Positions 29,777 through 39,578 of a DNA stretch of 64,000 bases are shown in pieces. Every line of letters begins with the position of its first letter. Position 1 is the first letter of the stretch. Origin of the DNA: Fredinandcohnia quinoae (GTDB taxonomy: Bacteria; Bacillota; Bacilli; Bacillales; Bacillaceae_L); the NCBI RefSeq assembly GCF_022427965.1, contig NZ_JAKTTI010000005.1, positions 62,001-126,000 on the forward strand. Direction: 5' to 3'. Under the pieces are notes generated by a model that was not told the DNA's origin, ran no database searches, and was given only the letters and a program-made list of their open reading frames with translations. Made by a program: the position numbers and the translations under genes.

Positions 29777-30489
29777 CCTTGAGTTACCTCAAATTTATAG
29801 CCTACACCCCAGACTGTAACAATCATTTTTGCTGCATCGGGTGAAACCTTATTAAGTTTTTCACGCAATCTTTTAACATGTGTATCAACTGTCCGCAAGT
29901 CTCCGAAAAATTCATAATGCCAAACCTCTTTTAATAATTGCTCACGATCGAATACTTTGTCTGGTGATTTTGCTAAAAAGCATAGAAGTTCATATTCCTT
30001 TGGCGTAAGATTTACTTCCTTTTCATCAGCTGTAACTCGGTGAGCATCATTATCAATCATTAAATGTGGAAAAACAATTACATCCTTAGTTGTTGTTTCA
30101 GTTTGTAAATACGATGTATTTGAGGATCTTCTTAATAAAGCTTTTACCCGTAAAACAACCTCTCTTGGACTAAATGGCTTTACAATATAATCATCTGTTC
30201 CAACCTCAAATCCTTGTACACGATTAACCTCTTCTCCTTTAGCGGTTAACATGATAACAGGTGTAGATTTTCTTTCACGTAGTTCACTACATACTTGTAA
30301 GCCATCTTTTCCTGGCATCATAAGATCTAATAATATTAGATCATAATCTTTTTGTAATGCTTTCTCAAGTGCTTGTTCTCCATTTTCTGCTTCTTCTATT
30401 ATATAATCCTCACGCTCTAAGTACATTTTAAGTAATCGTCGGATTCTTTCTTCATCATCAACAACGAGAATTTTTGCTTCTTTTTCCAT
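29773..30489 (-). CDS. resD: Response regulator ResD
   Basis: An OmpR-family regulator of 238 residues. The receiver domain carries DDEE (near 11), the phosphorylated aspartate in [13 protein letters not shown] (near 54) and the lysine in IVKPF; the winged-helix DNA-binding domain ends GVGYKFE. It activates aerobic/anaerobic respiration genes in B. subtilis. It is separated from resC by a terminator and 180 bases, so resDE have their own promoter here. Confidence 0.95.
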   Translation of the reverse strand: MEKEAKILVVDDEERIRRLLKMYLEREDYIIEEAENGEQALEKALQKDYDLILLDLMMPGKDGLQVCSELRERKSTPVIMLTAKGEEVNRVQGFEVGTDDYIVKPFSPREVVLRVKALLRRSSNTSYLQTETTTKDVIVFPHLMIDNDAHRVTADEKEVNLTPKEYELLCFLAKSPDKVFDREQLLKEVWHYEFFGDLRTVDTHVKRLREKLNKVSPDAAKMIVTVWGVGYKFEVTQG

Positions 30490-30668
30490 CGTCTCATTCC
30501 CCCAATAACACTAATATTCAATATTTCTACTTAAAGTACATATTGTATGCTAACCATCATTCTACGAATACTATCTAAACTTCAACACTATCGTACATAA
30601 ACTTGATTATAATATCTATACTATTTATCACAAGTATAAACTTTTTATCAAAGACTTCACAAATTAGA

Positions 30669-30697
30669 CAAAAACCTTCATCAAAAAGATGAAGGCT
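30669..30697 (-). terminator. Terminator of resABC
   Basis: CCTTCATC/GATGAAGG stem with a 5-base loop and TTTTT on the minus strand, 20 bases past the resC stop. Confidence 0.8.
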
Positions 30698-30716
30698 TCG
30701 TAATTATATTTCATAT

Positions 30717-31889
30717 TTAAGCATAGGAATGAAGGCCAGCAATAACAAGGTTTACAAATATCGTATTGAACATGATGATGAAGAATCCAACGACTGCAAG
30801 CCAAGCTGATTTTTCTCCATGCCATCCTTTTGATAGACGTAAATGGAGAAATGCTGCATAAAAGAGCCAAGTAATAAGGGCCCATACTTCCTTAGGATCC
30901 CATCCCCAAAATCTTGTCCAAGCGATTTGAGCCCATATCATTGCAAATATTAACGCGCCTAAGGTGAAAATAGGAAAACCTATCGTAACAGAACGATATC
31001 CAATTTCATCGACTAGGTCTAAATTCACCTTTTTAACTAAGGGCTGAAGTGCTGCAGAAATACGCTTACGTAATATTAACCTTAATAATCCGTACAAAAT
31101 AGTACCAGCTAAAATTGACCAAATTACTGAATTCGTCTTCCTTGCACTTAAAATTGGCGGTAGCTCAACACTTGATGCAAATCTATCCTTCGTAAGTAAT
31201 TCTCCCTCATTTGGGGTTACTAACGCTGGTAAATGGTACACCATCTCTACAGTTTTATCGTTTTTATCAATCCAAGTAAATTTCGACTCATATTGCATTG
31301 CACTAAATACAGAGGAAACTCCAACAAAACCAACGACTATAACTAAAATATACATAATTGTTTCTAGCCAGAATGTTTTTTTACTTCTTACTGTTTGGTC
31401 CACAACCTTAAGCAAGTATAAAATTCCAGCTACAAAGCTGATTGCTAATATCGCTTGGCCCAAAGCAGCTGTTGTTACGTGTATGTGAAGCCAATAACTT
31501 TGCAATGCAGGTATTAAAGGAGAGATTTCCTTTGGAAACATACTTGCATAAGCAATAATTAATAACGCGATTGGTAGAGCAAATACACCTAATACGCTTG
31601 TTTTATAGATAAAATAAATAATAATAAATGCTAAAACCAACATCATCCCAAAGAATGTAATGAATTCAAATAGATTACTAACTGGTGCATGACCTGCTGC
31701 AATCCATCTCGTAATAAAATAACCCAATTGACAAATAAAACCAATTATTGTGAGGACAATACCTACTTGTGACCAGCGATTCCTACCATTTGTACTTTTT
31801 TTATCACGGATGGCTCCGCCAAATACGAATGTAGAAATTAGGTAAAGGATGAAAGCCCCGAATAATAAATTACCACTAAGTTCAGCCAC
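30717..31889 (-). CDS. resC: Cytochrome c biogenesis protein ResC (CcsA)
   Basis: A polytopic membrane protein of 390 residues, part of the System II heme export and cytochrome c synthase complex with ResB. The heme-handling motif [14 protein letters not shown] near residue 330 and conserved histidines (LHIHVT near 140, FLHLR near 360) are present. Translation begins at GTG after GGAGGG. It follows resB by 2 bases. Confidence 0.95.
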   Translation of the reverse strand: MAELSGNLLFGAFILYLISTFVFGGAIRDKKSTNGRNRWSQVGIVLTIIGFICQLGYFITRWIAAGHAPVSNLFEFITFFGMMLVLAFIIIYFIYKTSVLGVFALPIALLIIAYASMFPKEISPLIPALQSYWLHIHVTTAALGQAILAISFVAGILYLLKVVDQTVRSKKTFWLETIMYILVIVVGFVGVSSVFSAMQYESKFTWIDKNDKTVEMVYHLPALVTPNEGELLTKDRFASSVELPPILSARKTNSVIWSILAGTILYGLLRLILRKRISAALQPLVKKVNLDLVDEIGYRSVTIGFPIFTLGALIFAMIWAQIAWTRFWGWDPKEVWALITWLFYAAFLHLRLSKGWHGEKSAWLAVVGFFIIMFNTIFVNLVIAGLHSYA

Positions 31890-31891
31890 AA

Positions 31892-33529
31892 TTATCCCTC
31901 CTTATGTTCCTTTTTATTATCTACCTGATCGATAGGTTCTGCTATTTTTGTATCTGTAAGTATGTTACGGATTTCATTTTTCAAGCCATACCAGTTTTTA
32001 TTTGTATGTCCGGCAACCATCACTTCATTATCTTTCCTTTGGATCCAAATACGGCGATGGTTCCAATACATTCCTTGAATAACACCAATCATGAAAATCG
32101 CACCACCAAGGGCAATTATCCATAATGTGTAATCTCTTCTAACAGTTAAACCTGAAATATTTCTTGTCTCAATACCGGCAAATGACATCTTATAAGCATT
32201 ATCTCCAAAAGGTTCAATATTTTGTTGAATCGCTACAAAGCTAATTTCGCCTTCCTTATTATCAGGTGTAACCATTTTAAAGACAAATGCAGGATTATTA
32301 GGTACTCTTGATTTTGTGTTTGGCTCCCCCTTATCATCAAAATAAAAATCAGGGAAATAGCTAGACATCTCAACTGAATATCCATTACCTAAATCATATT
32401 CTTTTTGTGGTTCATCTAAATTAATCGTAATCATTCCAAAATCTTTATCAGTTGCTTTTTCAACTAATTTAAATGACATCTTACTAATTTCATTTAATCG
32501 ATAGTCTACTTGATAAAAAGCATAGTGATCATGTTTTAATGGCTCATTAACACGAATTTCGTGACTTTTAATTTTCTTTAATTCCGGTTCGGCCCCGAGA
32601 ACTTTATCGTCTATACGTTCATACAAAGTTGCACTCGTTTGAAAGTTTTTAACAACCATACTGTTTCCAGCACGTTCAAGTGCATCATCGAATACATCTT
32701 TTTCATTTTCTTTATCATAAACATCCATTTGAAATTTATCACTATGTAAGTAATATTTTTCATTCGTACCTGGAACACTCTTTGTTTCACCTTCACGAAG
32801 CCATAGAGTCTCATCAATATACATTCCAGGAACAAATCTAAGCATAGCTCCTATTAAAAATATAATTAAGCCTACATGGTTTACATACGGACCCCATCGT
32901 GAAAAACGACCTTTTTCAGCTAATATATTTCCATTTTCCTCAAGTACTTGATAGTGTCTCTTTATTAGCTTTTGTTTTACATTTTCAAAATCTTCATCCA
33001 CTTGTTCAACAATCGTACTACTATAAAGGCGTTGACGCTTTAAAAAACTTTCGTGACGAGTAACTCTTTGCCTTTTCAACGCTTTATATAGCGGAACGAC
33101 TCTATCTATACTACAAATAACTAGTGAAATACCGAGTGAAGCTAATACTATCATATACCACCAGGAGCCATATAAATTATGAAATCCAAATTGATAATAC
33201 AATCTCCCTGTTATTCCGTATTCTTGTTGATAATAATCTAAAGGATCAACATTGGGAGGGATATACATTTCCTGCGGGTAGATTGTTCCAATTGCTGATG
33301 CAACAAGAGTAATAACAATAATCCAAATACCAACCTTTACCGAAGAGAAAAAGTTCCATATTTTATCAATTATTGTCTTATTATACGTTTGGGAGCGCCT
33401 AGCACTACCTTCATAACGCATATCTAATAGCTTCTTATCTTTCTCTTCAACAATTGGTTTTCCGCATGCTTCACAAAAAATTGTACCGTGTGGGTTTACA
33501 TGACCACATTCGCATTTTACATTTTCCAT
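31892..33529 (-). CDS. resB: Cytochrome c biogenesis protein ResB (Ccs1)
   Basis: Partner of ResC in cytochrome c maturation. 545 residues: an N-terminal four-cysteine zinc-ribbon-like segment ([18 protein letters not shown]), then three membrane spans in the N-terminal half (near 68-90, 120-140, 212-232), a large extracytoplasmic domain, and a final span near 460. The ATG at 33529 has GGGAG 9 bases upstream; a TTG lies three bases earlier. It is 13 bases from resA. Confidence 0.95.
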   Translation of the reverse strand: MENVKCECGHVNPHGTIFCEACGKPIVEEKDKKLLDMRYEGSARRSQTYNKTIIDKIWNFFSSVKVGIWIIVITLVASAIGTIYPQEMYIPPNVDPLDYYQQEYGITGRLYYQFGFHNLYGSWWYMIVLASLGISLVICSIDRVVPLYKALKRQRVTRHESFLKRQRLYSSTIVEQVDEDFENVKQKLIKRHYQVLEENGNILAEKGRFSRWGPYVNHVGLIIFLIGAMLRFVPGMYIDETLWLREGETKSVPGTNEKYYLHSDKFQMDVYDKENEKDVFDDALERAGNSMVVKNFQTSATLYERIDDKVLGAEPELKKIKSHEIRVNEPLKHDHYAFYQVDYRLNEISKMSFKLVEKATDKDFGMITINLDEPQKEYDLGNGYSVEMSSYFPDFYFDDKGEPNTKSRVPNNPAFVFKMVTPDNKEGEISFVAIQQNIEPFGDNAYKMSFAGIETRNISGLTVRRDYTLWIIALGGAIFMIGVIQGMYWNHRRIWIQRKDNEVMVAGHTNKNWYGLKNEIRNILTDTKIAEPIDQVDNKKEHKEG

Positions 33530-33542
33530 CAAAACAAACTCC

Positions 33543-34064
33543 CTATGGCTTTATTTGCTCCATATATTGTTGTATTACTTTTTCAGACATCTCACCTGTA
33601 ATAATTTTAACAACTTTGCCATCTTTATCGATTAATAATGTAGTTGGTAATGGGTCTATTCCATATGCATTTTGCAACTGATTCCCTTTGTCAATTGCCA
33701 CAGGGAATGTTAATTCATATTTTTTTATAAAGTTTTTCACATTAAATTCAGGTTCTCCTACATTAATTGCGATAACCTGTACACCTTGATCTTTATAATA
33801 TTGATACATCTTATCAATGAATGGAAATTCTCGCTGACAAGGTTTACACCAAGTTCCCCAGAAATTTAAAAATACTCCTTGACCCTTATAATCCGATAAT
33901 TGATGACTTTCACCATTCAAGTCAGTTACAACAAAATCTGGTGCTTTATCCCCTACTGCCACTTTTTCCTTATCACTAAAAATTGCATTATATAGTGTGT
34001 AAACAAGAGCAACAGCAAGTAAGAATAGAATAATTGTCCGTATAACTAAACGTCGCCTTTTCAT
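33543..34064 (-). CDS. resA: Thiol-disulfide oxidoreductase ResA
   Basis: A membrane-anchored thioredoxin-like protein of 173 residues that reduces the heme-binding cysteines of apocytochrome c. Signal anchor about 7-26, active site WCKPC (near 72-76; CEPC is more common in ResA), and cis-proline segment DPLPTTLLIDKDG. First gene of resABC, leading directly into resB. Confidence 0.95.
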   Translation of the reverse strand: MKRRRLVIRTIILFLLAVALVYTLYNAIFSDKEKVAVGDKAPDFVVTDLNGESHQLSDYKGQGVFLNFWGTWCKPCQREFPFIDKMYQYYKDQGVQVIAINVGEPEFNVKNFIKKYELTFPVAIDKGNQLQNAYGIDPLPTTLLIDKDGKVVKIITGEMSEKVIQQYMEQIKP

Positions 34065-34188
34065 TTATAAATCTCCCTTTTCAAAGGTACTTCAAAAAGT
34101 TCTGCACTAGTCATTATAGCATTTAATAACATGGTGATATTGTTAATATTATGAAGGTTATGTGACAATTGGTTCAATTAACCAATTT

Positions 34189-34926
34189 TTACACTAATCG
34201 ATTTCCCTCTGTGCTAGCGAGGGCACGAAGTTGTTTTACTTCATGTGGTGTTAACTCGCGATGACCACCAGTATTCAATCCATTTAATGTTAAAAATCCG
34301 TATTTTTCTCTCTTCAATTTCAGAACATCGTGTCCAATCGCCTCAAACATTCTTCGAACTTGTCGATTTCTACCTTCGTGTATAGCAATTTCGATAATGG
34401 ATGTTTGCTTACGTTTATCAGAAGAAAGTAATTTCACACGTGCGGGGGCAGTTTTCCCGTCTTCTAGCTTAATTCCTTTTTCTAATTGTTTGATCTTTTC
34501 TCTTATTGGGATTCCTTTTACTTTTGCGACATAAACTTTTTCAACCTCATATTTTGGATGCATTAAGACATTAGCAAAATCCCCATCATTTGTAAGTAAT
34601 ATTAGACCTGAAGTATCATAATCCAACCTTCCGACTGGATAAATTCGTTTTTTATTTTCGGGGAAAAAATCTGTGACAACCTTTCTACCTTTGTCATCAC
34701 TTACACTTGATATTACGCCACGTGGTTTATAAAGCAAAAAATAAACAGGCTCTTCTCTTTCTAGAGGAATCCCGCTTACTTCAATTCTCTCGTTAGATCC
34801 TACTTTAGTACCTAATTCTTTTACAACTTTACCGTTCACTTTTACATGTCCATTAAGAATAAGCTCCTCTGCCTTTCTTCTTGAAGCCACTCCAGCATGT
34901 GCAATAACTTTTTGCAATCGTTCCAT
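34189..34926 (-). CDS. rluB: 23S rRNA pseudouridine synthase RluB
   Basis: 245 residues: N-terminal S4 RNA-binding domain (LQKVIAHAGVASRRKAEELI) and the RsuA/RluB catalytic domain with GRLDYDTSGLILLTNDGD containing the catalytic Asp. Isomerises a uridine in domain V of 23S rRNA. ATG 34926 has GAGGTGA six bases upstream. Conserved location between resA and spmB. Confidence 0.95.
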   Translation of the reverse strand: MERLQKVIAHAGVASRRKAEELILNGHVKVNGKVVKELGTKVGSNERIEVSGIPLEREEPVYFLLYKPRGVISSVSDDKGRKVVTDFFPENKKRIYPVGRLDYDTSGLILLTNDGDFANVLMHPKYEVEKVYVAKVKGIPIREKIKQLEKGIKLEDGKTAPARVKLLSSDKRKQTSIIEIAIHEGRNRQVRRMFEAIGHDVLKLKREKYGFLTLNGLNTGGHRELTPHEVKQLRALASTEGNRLV

Positions 34927-35020
34927 CAATGTTCACCTCATTAAACATCTTACTTCTTAATCTTTTATTTCACAAGTTAAAATATCATATAGTATTGCCT
35001 TAAAGCATTGTAATTAATAG

Positions 35021-35048
35021 AAAAAGGACCTTCCTTAATGGTAGGTCC
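35021..35048 (-). terminator. Terminator of the dacB-spmA-spmB operon
   Basis: GGACCTACC/GGAAGGTCC stem (imperfect) followed by TTTTT on the minus strand, directly at the spmB stop. Confidence 0.75.
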
Positions 35049-35581
35049 TAGTAACCAAACACGATTGTAACTACAATAATTGAGATAATAATTCCAACAA
35101 TGTCTGCTATCAATCCAACCTTAAGAGCGTCCCCCATTTTTCTTATACCAACAGCACCGAAGTACACAGTAAGCACATAAAATGTCGTATCCGTACTCCC
35201 TTGCATAATCGATGCTAATCTTCCAATAAATGAATCAGGACCATATGTGGCAATTAAATCTGTTGTCATCCCTAATGCTGCAGTACCTGAAATCGGTCTT
35301 ATGAATGCTAACGGTGCAATATCCGCTGGAAAACCAATCATATCAAGTGCAGGCCTTAAAAAATCAACAATAAAATCCATTGCACCTGATGCTCTAAAAA
35401 TTGAAATAGAAACTAACATTCCGACTAAATAAGGGATGATTGAGAATGCGATTTTAATGCCTTCTTTACCACCCTCTACAAATGATTCATACGTAGGAAC
35501 TCTTTTAAATGTACCATAAACTAAGATAATACCAATGATTGATGGAATAAGCCAAAGGGAAATGCTATTAATAAGACTCAT
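35048..35581 (-). CDS. spmB: Spore maturation protein SpmB
   Basis: A 177-residue polytopic membrane protein of the nucleoside-recognition (Gate) family. Needed with SpmA for spore core dehydration and heat resistance. Contains FIRPISGTAALGMTTDLIATYGPDS-type Gate motifs (RPISGTAA near 95) and GSTDTTFYVL. It overlaps spmA by four bases. Confidence 0.94.
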   Translation of the reverse strand: MSLINSISLWLIPSIIGIILVYGTFKRVPTYESFVEGGKEGIKIAFSIIPYLVGMLVSISIFRASGAMDFIVDFLRPALDMIGFPADIAPLAFIRPISGTAALGMTTDLIATYGPDSFIGRLASIMQGSTDTTFYVLTVYFGAVGIRKMGDALKVGLIADIVGIIISIIVVTIVFGY

Positions 35582-36177
35582 TTATCTGATTCACCTCTTT
35601 TTACTCTCCGATAGTAAAAGTAGCGGTCAATCATTATTGCTGCAATTGCTGATAAAATGGTCGTAATCAATGTTGCACCAACAATTTCAGTAGGATTATC
35701 TGAGTGATATGTCATTCTAATTGCGATTACAGTTGTTGGTACCAGTGTTATGCTCGCAGTATTAATCGCTAAAAATGTAATCATTGAACGACTCGCAGAT
35801 ATTTTACCTCCATTAAGCTCCTTTAATTGCTCCATCGCTTTAATCCCCATTGGAGTGGCTGCATTTCCTAGACCAAACATATTTGCAATCATATTAGAAA
35901 GCATGTAACCCATCGCAGGATGATTGACTGGAACTTCTGGAAAAAGCCTTCTAACAATGGGGTGAAATAGTTTTGATAATTTTTCTAACAGACCTGCTTC
36001 TTGTGCGATCCTCATTAAACCTAACCAAAAGACAAGAACACTAATAAGACCTATGCATATCGTAACTGCTTCTGTTGCTCCTTTAAAAATAGCCTCATTC
36101 ACTTCATTAATTGTGCCGTTTATGAGCGCGAAAACAATACCAATAATTGTCATTAAAACCCAAATTAAATTAACCAT
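35578..36177 (-). CDS. spmA: Spore maturation protein SpmA
   Basis: A 199-residue Gate-family membrane protein with about five spans, partner of SpmB. Motifs GYMLSNMIANMFGLGNAATPMG are typical (near 95-116, cited in part as NMFGLGNAATP). It begins 1 base past the dacB stop, within the SigE-type sporulation operon. Confidence 0.94.
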   Translation of the reverse strand: MVNLIWVLMTIIGIVFALINGTINEVNEAIFKGATEAVTICIGLISVLVFWLGLMRIAQEAGLLEKLSKLFHPIVRRLFPEVPVNHPAMGYMLSNMIANMFGLGNAATPMGIKAMEQLKELNGGKISASRSMITFLAINTASITLVPTTVIAIRMTYHSDNPTEIVGATLITTILSAIAAIMIDRYFYYRRVKRGESDK

Positions 36178-36178
36178 A

Positions 36179-37330
36179 TTACTTAACTCCTATAGAAATT
36201 AAAAAAATACTTTTTAATGTTTCCCAATAGGATAAATTAGGTTTCTTTCCTTTTCCATTTTGAAAATAGATTGGAATTTCTGTTATGGTATCATCAGCTA
36301 AGTTTACAGTCAGAGTTCCTACTATATCAGGTACATCGTTACGATCTTCCCAATCGTTTTCTTTCGGATTCATAAGGCTAATATGAACCTTGATATTAGC
36401 CCTTTCTTCCTCTGTAAGTGGGTATAAATAATCATGATCTATAAACACTTTATTTTTATAAAATTGTTGATTTATATTTTTTAGTTTTCCTTTTTTAACA
36501 ATTTTCACAAGGTCATATGCTCCAAAGCCATGATTAAACATATTCATATGATCATTCCAATCATTTGAAGCATTTATTGTGACAGCAATCAAATCTAGAC
36601 CATCTTTTGATGCCGTAGATACTAATGTTCGCTTCGCTCTTTTTGTATAACCAGTCTTTCCACCAGTACTATATGGGTAAAGTTTTGTTAATAATTTATT
36701 TTTATTTCTCCAAACACGATCCCATTTTTCATTAGGATTTGGTGACCGGTACACCTTTGTCCCAGATATCTCTCTAAATCTCTCATTCTTCATTGCATAT
36801 CTCGTTAGAATAGCCATATCATATGCGGTAGAATAATGATTTTCATGATCATCTAATCCATGTGGATTTGCAAATTCTGTACTTCTCATGCCGATTTCCG
36901 CAGCTTTTTGATTCATTAAGAAAACAAACCCCTCTATACTCCCTCCAACATGCTCTGAAATTGCTACAGCAGCATCATTACCCGATCTTAGCATTAATCC
37001 ATATACTAAGTCCTCAAGCTTGATTTTCTCATTTGGTTGTAAATAAAGGGAAGATCCTTCTGTTCCTACCGCCTTACTACTTACTTTTACCATATCTTCC
37101 ATCTTTCCAGATTCGATTGCTAAAATAGCCGTCATTATTTTCGTGATACTTGCAATCCTCATTTTTGTATAGGCGTTCTTTTCATAGATAATTCTCCCAG
37201 ATTCCTGTTCTATTAAGATAGCACCTTTAGCACTAATTGAACTGACGGCATTCACCCTTTGTGGTGTTAGTATTGCTGTGAGAAGTACAACTGTAATTAC
37301 TAAGATGACTCGTTTTCTAAACAACGTCAT
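36179..37330 (-). CDS. dacB: Sporulation D-alanyl-D-alanine carboxypeptidase DacB (PBP5*)
   Basis: A penicillin-binding protein that trims cortex peptides during sporulation. Signal peptide about 1-26; active-site motifs SITK (near 60), SGN (near 114) and KTG (near 219). ATG 37330 (383 residues) is preferred because it begins a proper signal peptide and lies downstream of a SigE-type promoter; the longer reading from 37471 crosses that promoter and overlaps the preceding gene. A weak GGGG ribosome site precedes it. Confidence 0.94.
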   Translation of the reverse strand: MTLFRKRVILVITVVLLTAILTPQRVNAVSSISAKGAILIEQESGRIIYEKNAYTKMRIASITKIMTAILAIESGKMEDMVKVSSKAVGTEGSSLYLQPNEKIKLEDLVYGLMLRSGNDAAVAISEHVGGSIEGFVFLMNQKAAEIGMRSTEFANPHGLDDHENHYSTAYDMAILTRYAMKNERFREISGTKVYRSPNPNEKWDRVWRNKNKLLTKLYPYSTGGKTGYTKRAKRTLVSTASKDGLDLIAVTINASNDWNDHMNMFNHGFGAYDLVKIVKKGKLKNINQQFYKNKVFIDHDYLYPLTEEERANIKVHISLMNPKENDWEDRNDVPDIVGTLTVNLADDTITEIPIYFQNGKGKKPNLSYWETLKSIFLISIGVK

Positions 37331-37361
37331 TAGATCCCCGTCCCTTTTGCTGGTTTGTAAA

Positions 37362-37392
37362 AGTGTATGCATGACATGTCCACATATATGAA
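37362..37392 (-). promoter_or_regulatory. SigE-type promoter of dacB-spmA-spmB
   Basis: TTCATATA, 15 bases, CATACACT on the minus strand; the -10 is a perfect SigE match. It is 31 bases upstream of dacB, whose B. subtilis homologue is SigE dependent. Confidence 0.75.
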
Positions 37393-37415
37393 TGAAAAAT
37401 ATGTTCAAATTAAAA

Positions 37416-37443
37416 TACAAAAAGGCTGACCTTAGGATCAGCT
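37416..37443 (-). terminator. Terminator of the SOD gene
   Basis: GCTGATCC/GGTCAGC-type stem followed by TTTTT on the minus strand, 13 bases past the stop of the gene at 37456-38352. Confidence 0.65.
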
Positions 37444-37455
37444 CTACATCACTCT

Positions 37456-38352
37456 TTAGTATTCCTTCCAATTAAGCTTAGAAGCTTGTTGGAATCTGTG
37501 CTCTACCTCTTTCCAATTTACAATATTCCACCAGTTATTCACATATTCTTCTCGTCTATTTTTATATTGAAGGTAATAGGCATGTTCCCAAACATCCAAT
37601 ACTAGTAAAGGAATTGTATCCCATTGCGTCATAAATTGATGTCTTTCAGCCTGTAATATCTCTAATCGACCAGATCGAGGTGCCCACACTAAAATGGCCC
37701 ATCCTACACCTTCTACCTTGTTTGCCGCTTCACTAAAATGTTTCTTAAATCGGTCAAAACTCCCAAAATCTTTATTAATTTGAGTAAGTAAATAACGACT
37801 AGGCATACCCCCACCTTCTGGACTCATTACATTCCAAAAAATAGTGTGTAAATAGTGACCTGAACCATGAAAGGCTGCTTCTCGTTCCCAATGCTTTATT
37901 AATTCAAAATCACCAGTTTCACGTGCCTTCTGCATCATTTTTTCTGCCTTATTTAAACCTTCAACATAGCTTTTATGATGTTTATCATGATGTAATTTCA
38001 TAATTTCTTCTGAAATATATGGCTCTAATGCGTCATAGTTATATGGTAAGGGTGGCAGTGTATGTTCACCTATCTTCACTCTTCGATAATCTGTCTGTCT
38101 ATCAATCGATTGCTCTGACATCATAAGTAAACCTTCATTATATAATGATTCCATATTCGACTTAAGACGTGACAATAGCTCTAGGTCCATATTGTCATCT
38201 AAGGATTCTAATAAAATGGAAAACTCATTTATTTTTTCTAACAATCTAGGACTATTATTTTCGTTCAATTGATTTTTAAATAATTTATCGATTTCTAAGA
38301 ACCATTGCCTAACTTCCTCGATATATTCCCTATTCGATCCTTGATGAGTCAT
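37456..38352 (-). CDS. Fe/Mn superoxide dismutase with N-terminal extension
   Basis: 298 residues. The C-terminal two thirds (about 95-298) are an Fe/Mn-SOD: metal ligands in KLHHDKHH (near 119), GSGHYLH (near 168) and DVWEHAY (near 261). About 90 helical residues precede it, rich in Glu and Leu, resembling the long SodF-type proteins of Bacillus rather than SodA. AAGGAGG is five bases before the ATG. A mother-cell type promoter lies just upstream and a terminator follows, so it is probably a single-gene unit. Confidence 0.88.
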   Translation of the reverse strand: MTHQGSNREYIEEVRQWFLEIDKLFKNQLNENNSPRLLEKINEFSILLESLDDNMDLELLSRLKSNMESLYNEGLLMMSEQSIDRQTDYRRVKIGEHTLPPLPYNYDALEPYISEEIMKLHHDKHHKSYVEGLNKAEKMMQKARETGDFELIKHWEREAAFHGSGHYLHTIFWNVMSPEGGGMPSRYLLTQINKDFGSFDRFKKHFSEAANKVEGVGWAILVWAPRSGRLEILQAERHQFMTQWDTIPLLVLDVWEHAYYLQYKNRREEYVNNWWNIVNWKEVEHRFQQASKLNWKEY

Positions 38353-38380
38353 TTAAATCCTCCTTGAAATATAATCGACA

Positions 38381-38410
38381 TATCCTATGCGCTTTATCCA
38401 TATACGTGAC
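38381..38410 (-). promoter_or_regulatory. SigK/SigE-type promoter of the SOD gene
   Basis: GTCAC with the AC placed exactly 16 bases before CATAGGATA on the minus strand. CATANNNTA with AC at this distance is the SigK pattern; the GTCAC element also partly fits SigE. 29 bases upstream of the start codon. Confidence 0.5.
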
Positions 38411-38462
38411 AATGAAATAAGAAGTTATATCATGAATGAATCCAATCTACCGAATAATTAAG

Positions 38463-38493
38463 AAAACCACAGGTTTCTTAAACCTGTGGTTTT
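38463..38493 (-). terminator. Terminator after the 138-residue gene
   Basis: A 14-bp perfect stem AAAACCACAGGTTT with its complement, 3-base loop, tail TTTTCTTAATT on the minus strand. Confidence 0.85.
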
Positions 38494-38495
38494 GA

Positions 38496-38912
38496 TTATT
38501 GCTGGATAAAAGCTAATGGTGAAGCTAAATCATATTTTTTATTTTGTTCTAGATTCGCAAAAATATCAATCAGTTTATCATATTGAATTCCTTTAAAATA
38601 TTCTTCAAATTCTTTTTGATTATTAATATAAACTCTTTTTCTGTGGCGAAATCCGGGATTTTTCAATAAACACACTAGCGCCACAATATCTTTAAAATGA
38701 ACATCTCTTGAACCTACAGTGAAAATAGGATCATTTTCATATGGTGTAAAAGAAGAAAATAGTTCATCGAAATAACGAATATATAATACATGAAACGTCT
38801 TTTCTTCACCTTCTTCTAAAAAGGTTAATTCTGATCGGTTAAAAAAATCCTCAGATGTATTTGATTTTGCTTTCTCAAGTTCATAACCAATGCATTCTTT
38901 TACTATCATCAT
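38496..38912 (-). CDS. Unrecognised 138-residue soluble protein
   Basis: I do not recognise this gene. It is acidic to neutral, without membrane segments or cysteine motifs. Readable segments are KTFHVLYIRYFDELF and GFRHRKRVYINNQKEFEEYF. GAGGTGGA lies just before two adjacent ATG codons (38912 and 38909), and a strong terminator follows, so it is likely real. It stands where B. subtilis has ypuI, between scpB and dacB, but I see no similarity to YpuI as I remember it. Confidence 0.7.
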   Translation of the reverse strand: MMIVKECIGYELEKAKSNTSEDFFNRSELTFLEEGEEKTFHVLYIRYFDELFSSFTPYENDPIFTVGSRDVHFKDIVALVCLLKNPGFRHRKRVYINNQKEFEEYFKGIQYDKLIDIFANLEQNKKYDLASPLAFIQQ

Positions 38913-38981
38913 TCCACCTCTTTTATATATGCCGATATTTATATATTTTCATATTAACATATAACAGAAAGCATGGCATTC

Positions 38982-39572
38982 TTAATTTGATTCATCAAAT
39001 GTATCTTGAAATCTTTCAAAAAATAAATCTGCTTCTTCCTGTACATATTCGTCCTCTAATTTTTCAGGTAGTGGTGGTAGTTCCTCAATTGTCTTAAGTC
39101 CAAAATACTCTAGAAATTCCTTCGTTGTTCCATAGAGAATCGCCCTGCCTGTACCTTCAGCTCGTCCCACTTCTTTAATTAATGCTTTTGCAGTTAATGT
39201 GTGGATTGGTCTTTCCGTTTTTACGCCCCTAATTTCTTCAACCTCTGTTCTCGTAATCGGTTGTCGGTATGCGATAATCGCTAGGGTTTCAAGTGCGGCT
39301 TGTGACAATGAAGTGTTCGAAGGTGATTCAACTAGTCTTTTTAAAAATCCTGCATGCTCTTTTTTAGTAGTTAGCTGAAATGTCCCCGCGATTTCGATGA
39401 GATGGATTCCTCGTTGTTTTTTTTGATAATCTGTCTTCAACTCATTCACTATATCCATAGCCGTACTTATTTTTATTTCTAGTACAGCCGCAATTTGTTT
39501 TAGTGTTAAACCTTCATCCCCTGCTGCAAAGAGCAAACCTTCAGTAATTGCCTTCCAATCTATAAGTTTCAT
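38982..39572 (-). CDS. scpB: Segregation and condensation protein ScpB
   Basis: Kleisin-interacting winged-helix protein of the SMC-ScpA-ScpB condensin. 196 residues; characteristic AITEGLLFAAGDEGLTLKQI near the start and AYRQPITRTEVEEIRGV (near 106), followed by an acidic tail. It lies six bases after scpA. Confidence 0.96.
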   Translation of the reverse strand: MKLIDWKAITEGLLFAAGDEGLTLKQIAAVLEIKISTAMDIVNELKTDYQKKQRGIHLIEIAGTFQLTTKKEHAGFLKRLVESPSNTSLSQAALETLAIIAYRQPITRTEVEEIRGVKTERPIHTLTAKALIKEVGRAEGTGRAILYGTTKEFLEYFGLKTIEELPPLPEKLEDEYVQEEADLFFERFQDTFDESN

Positions 39573-39578
39573 TTAAGT

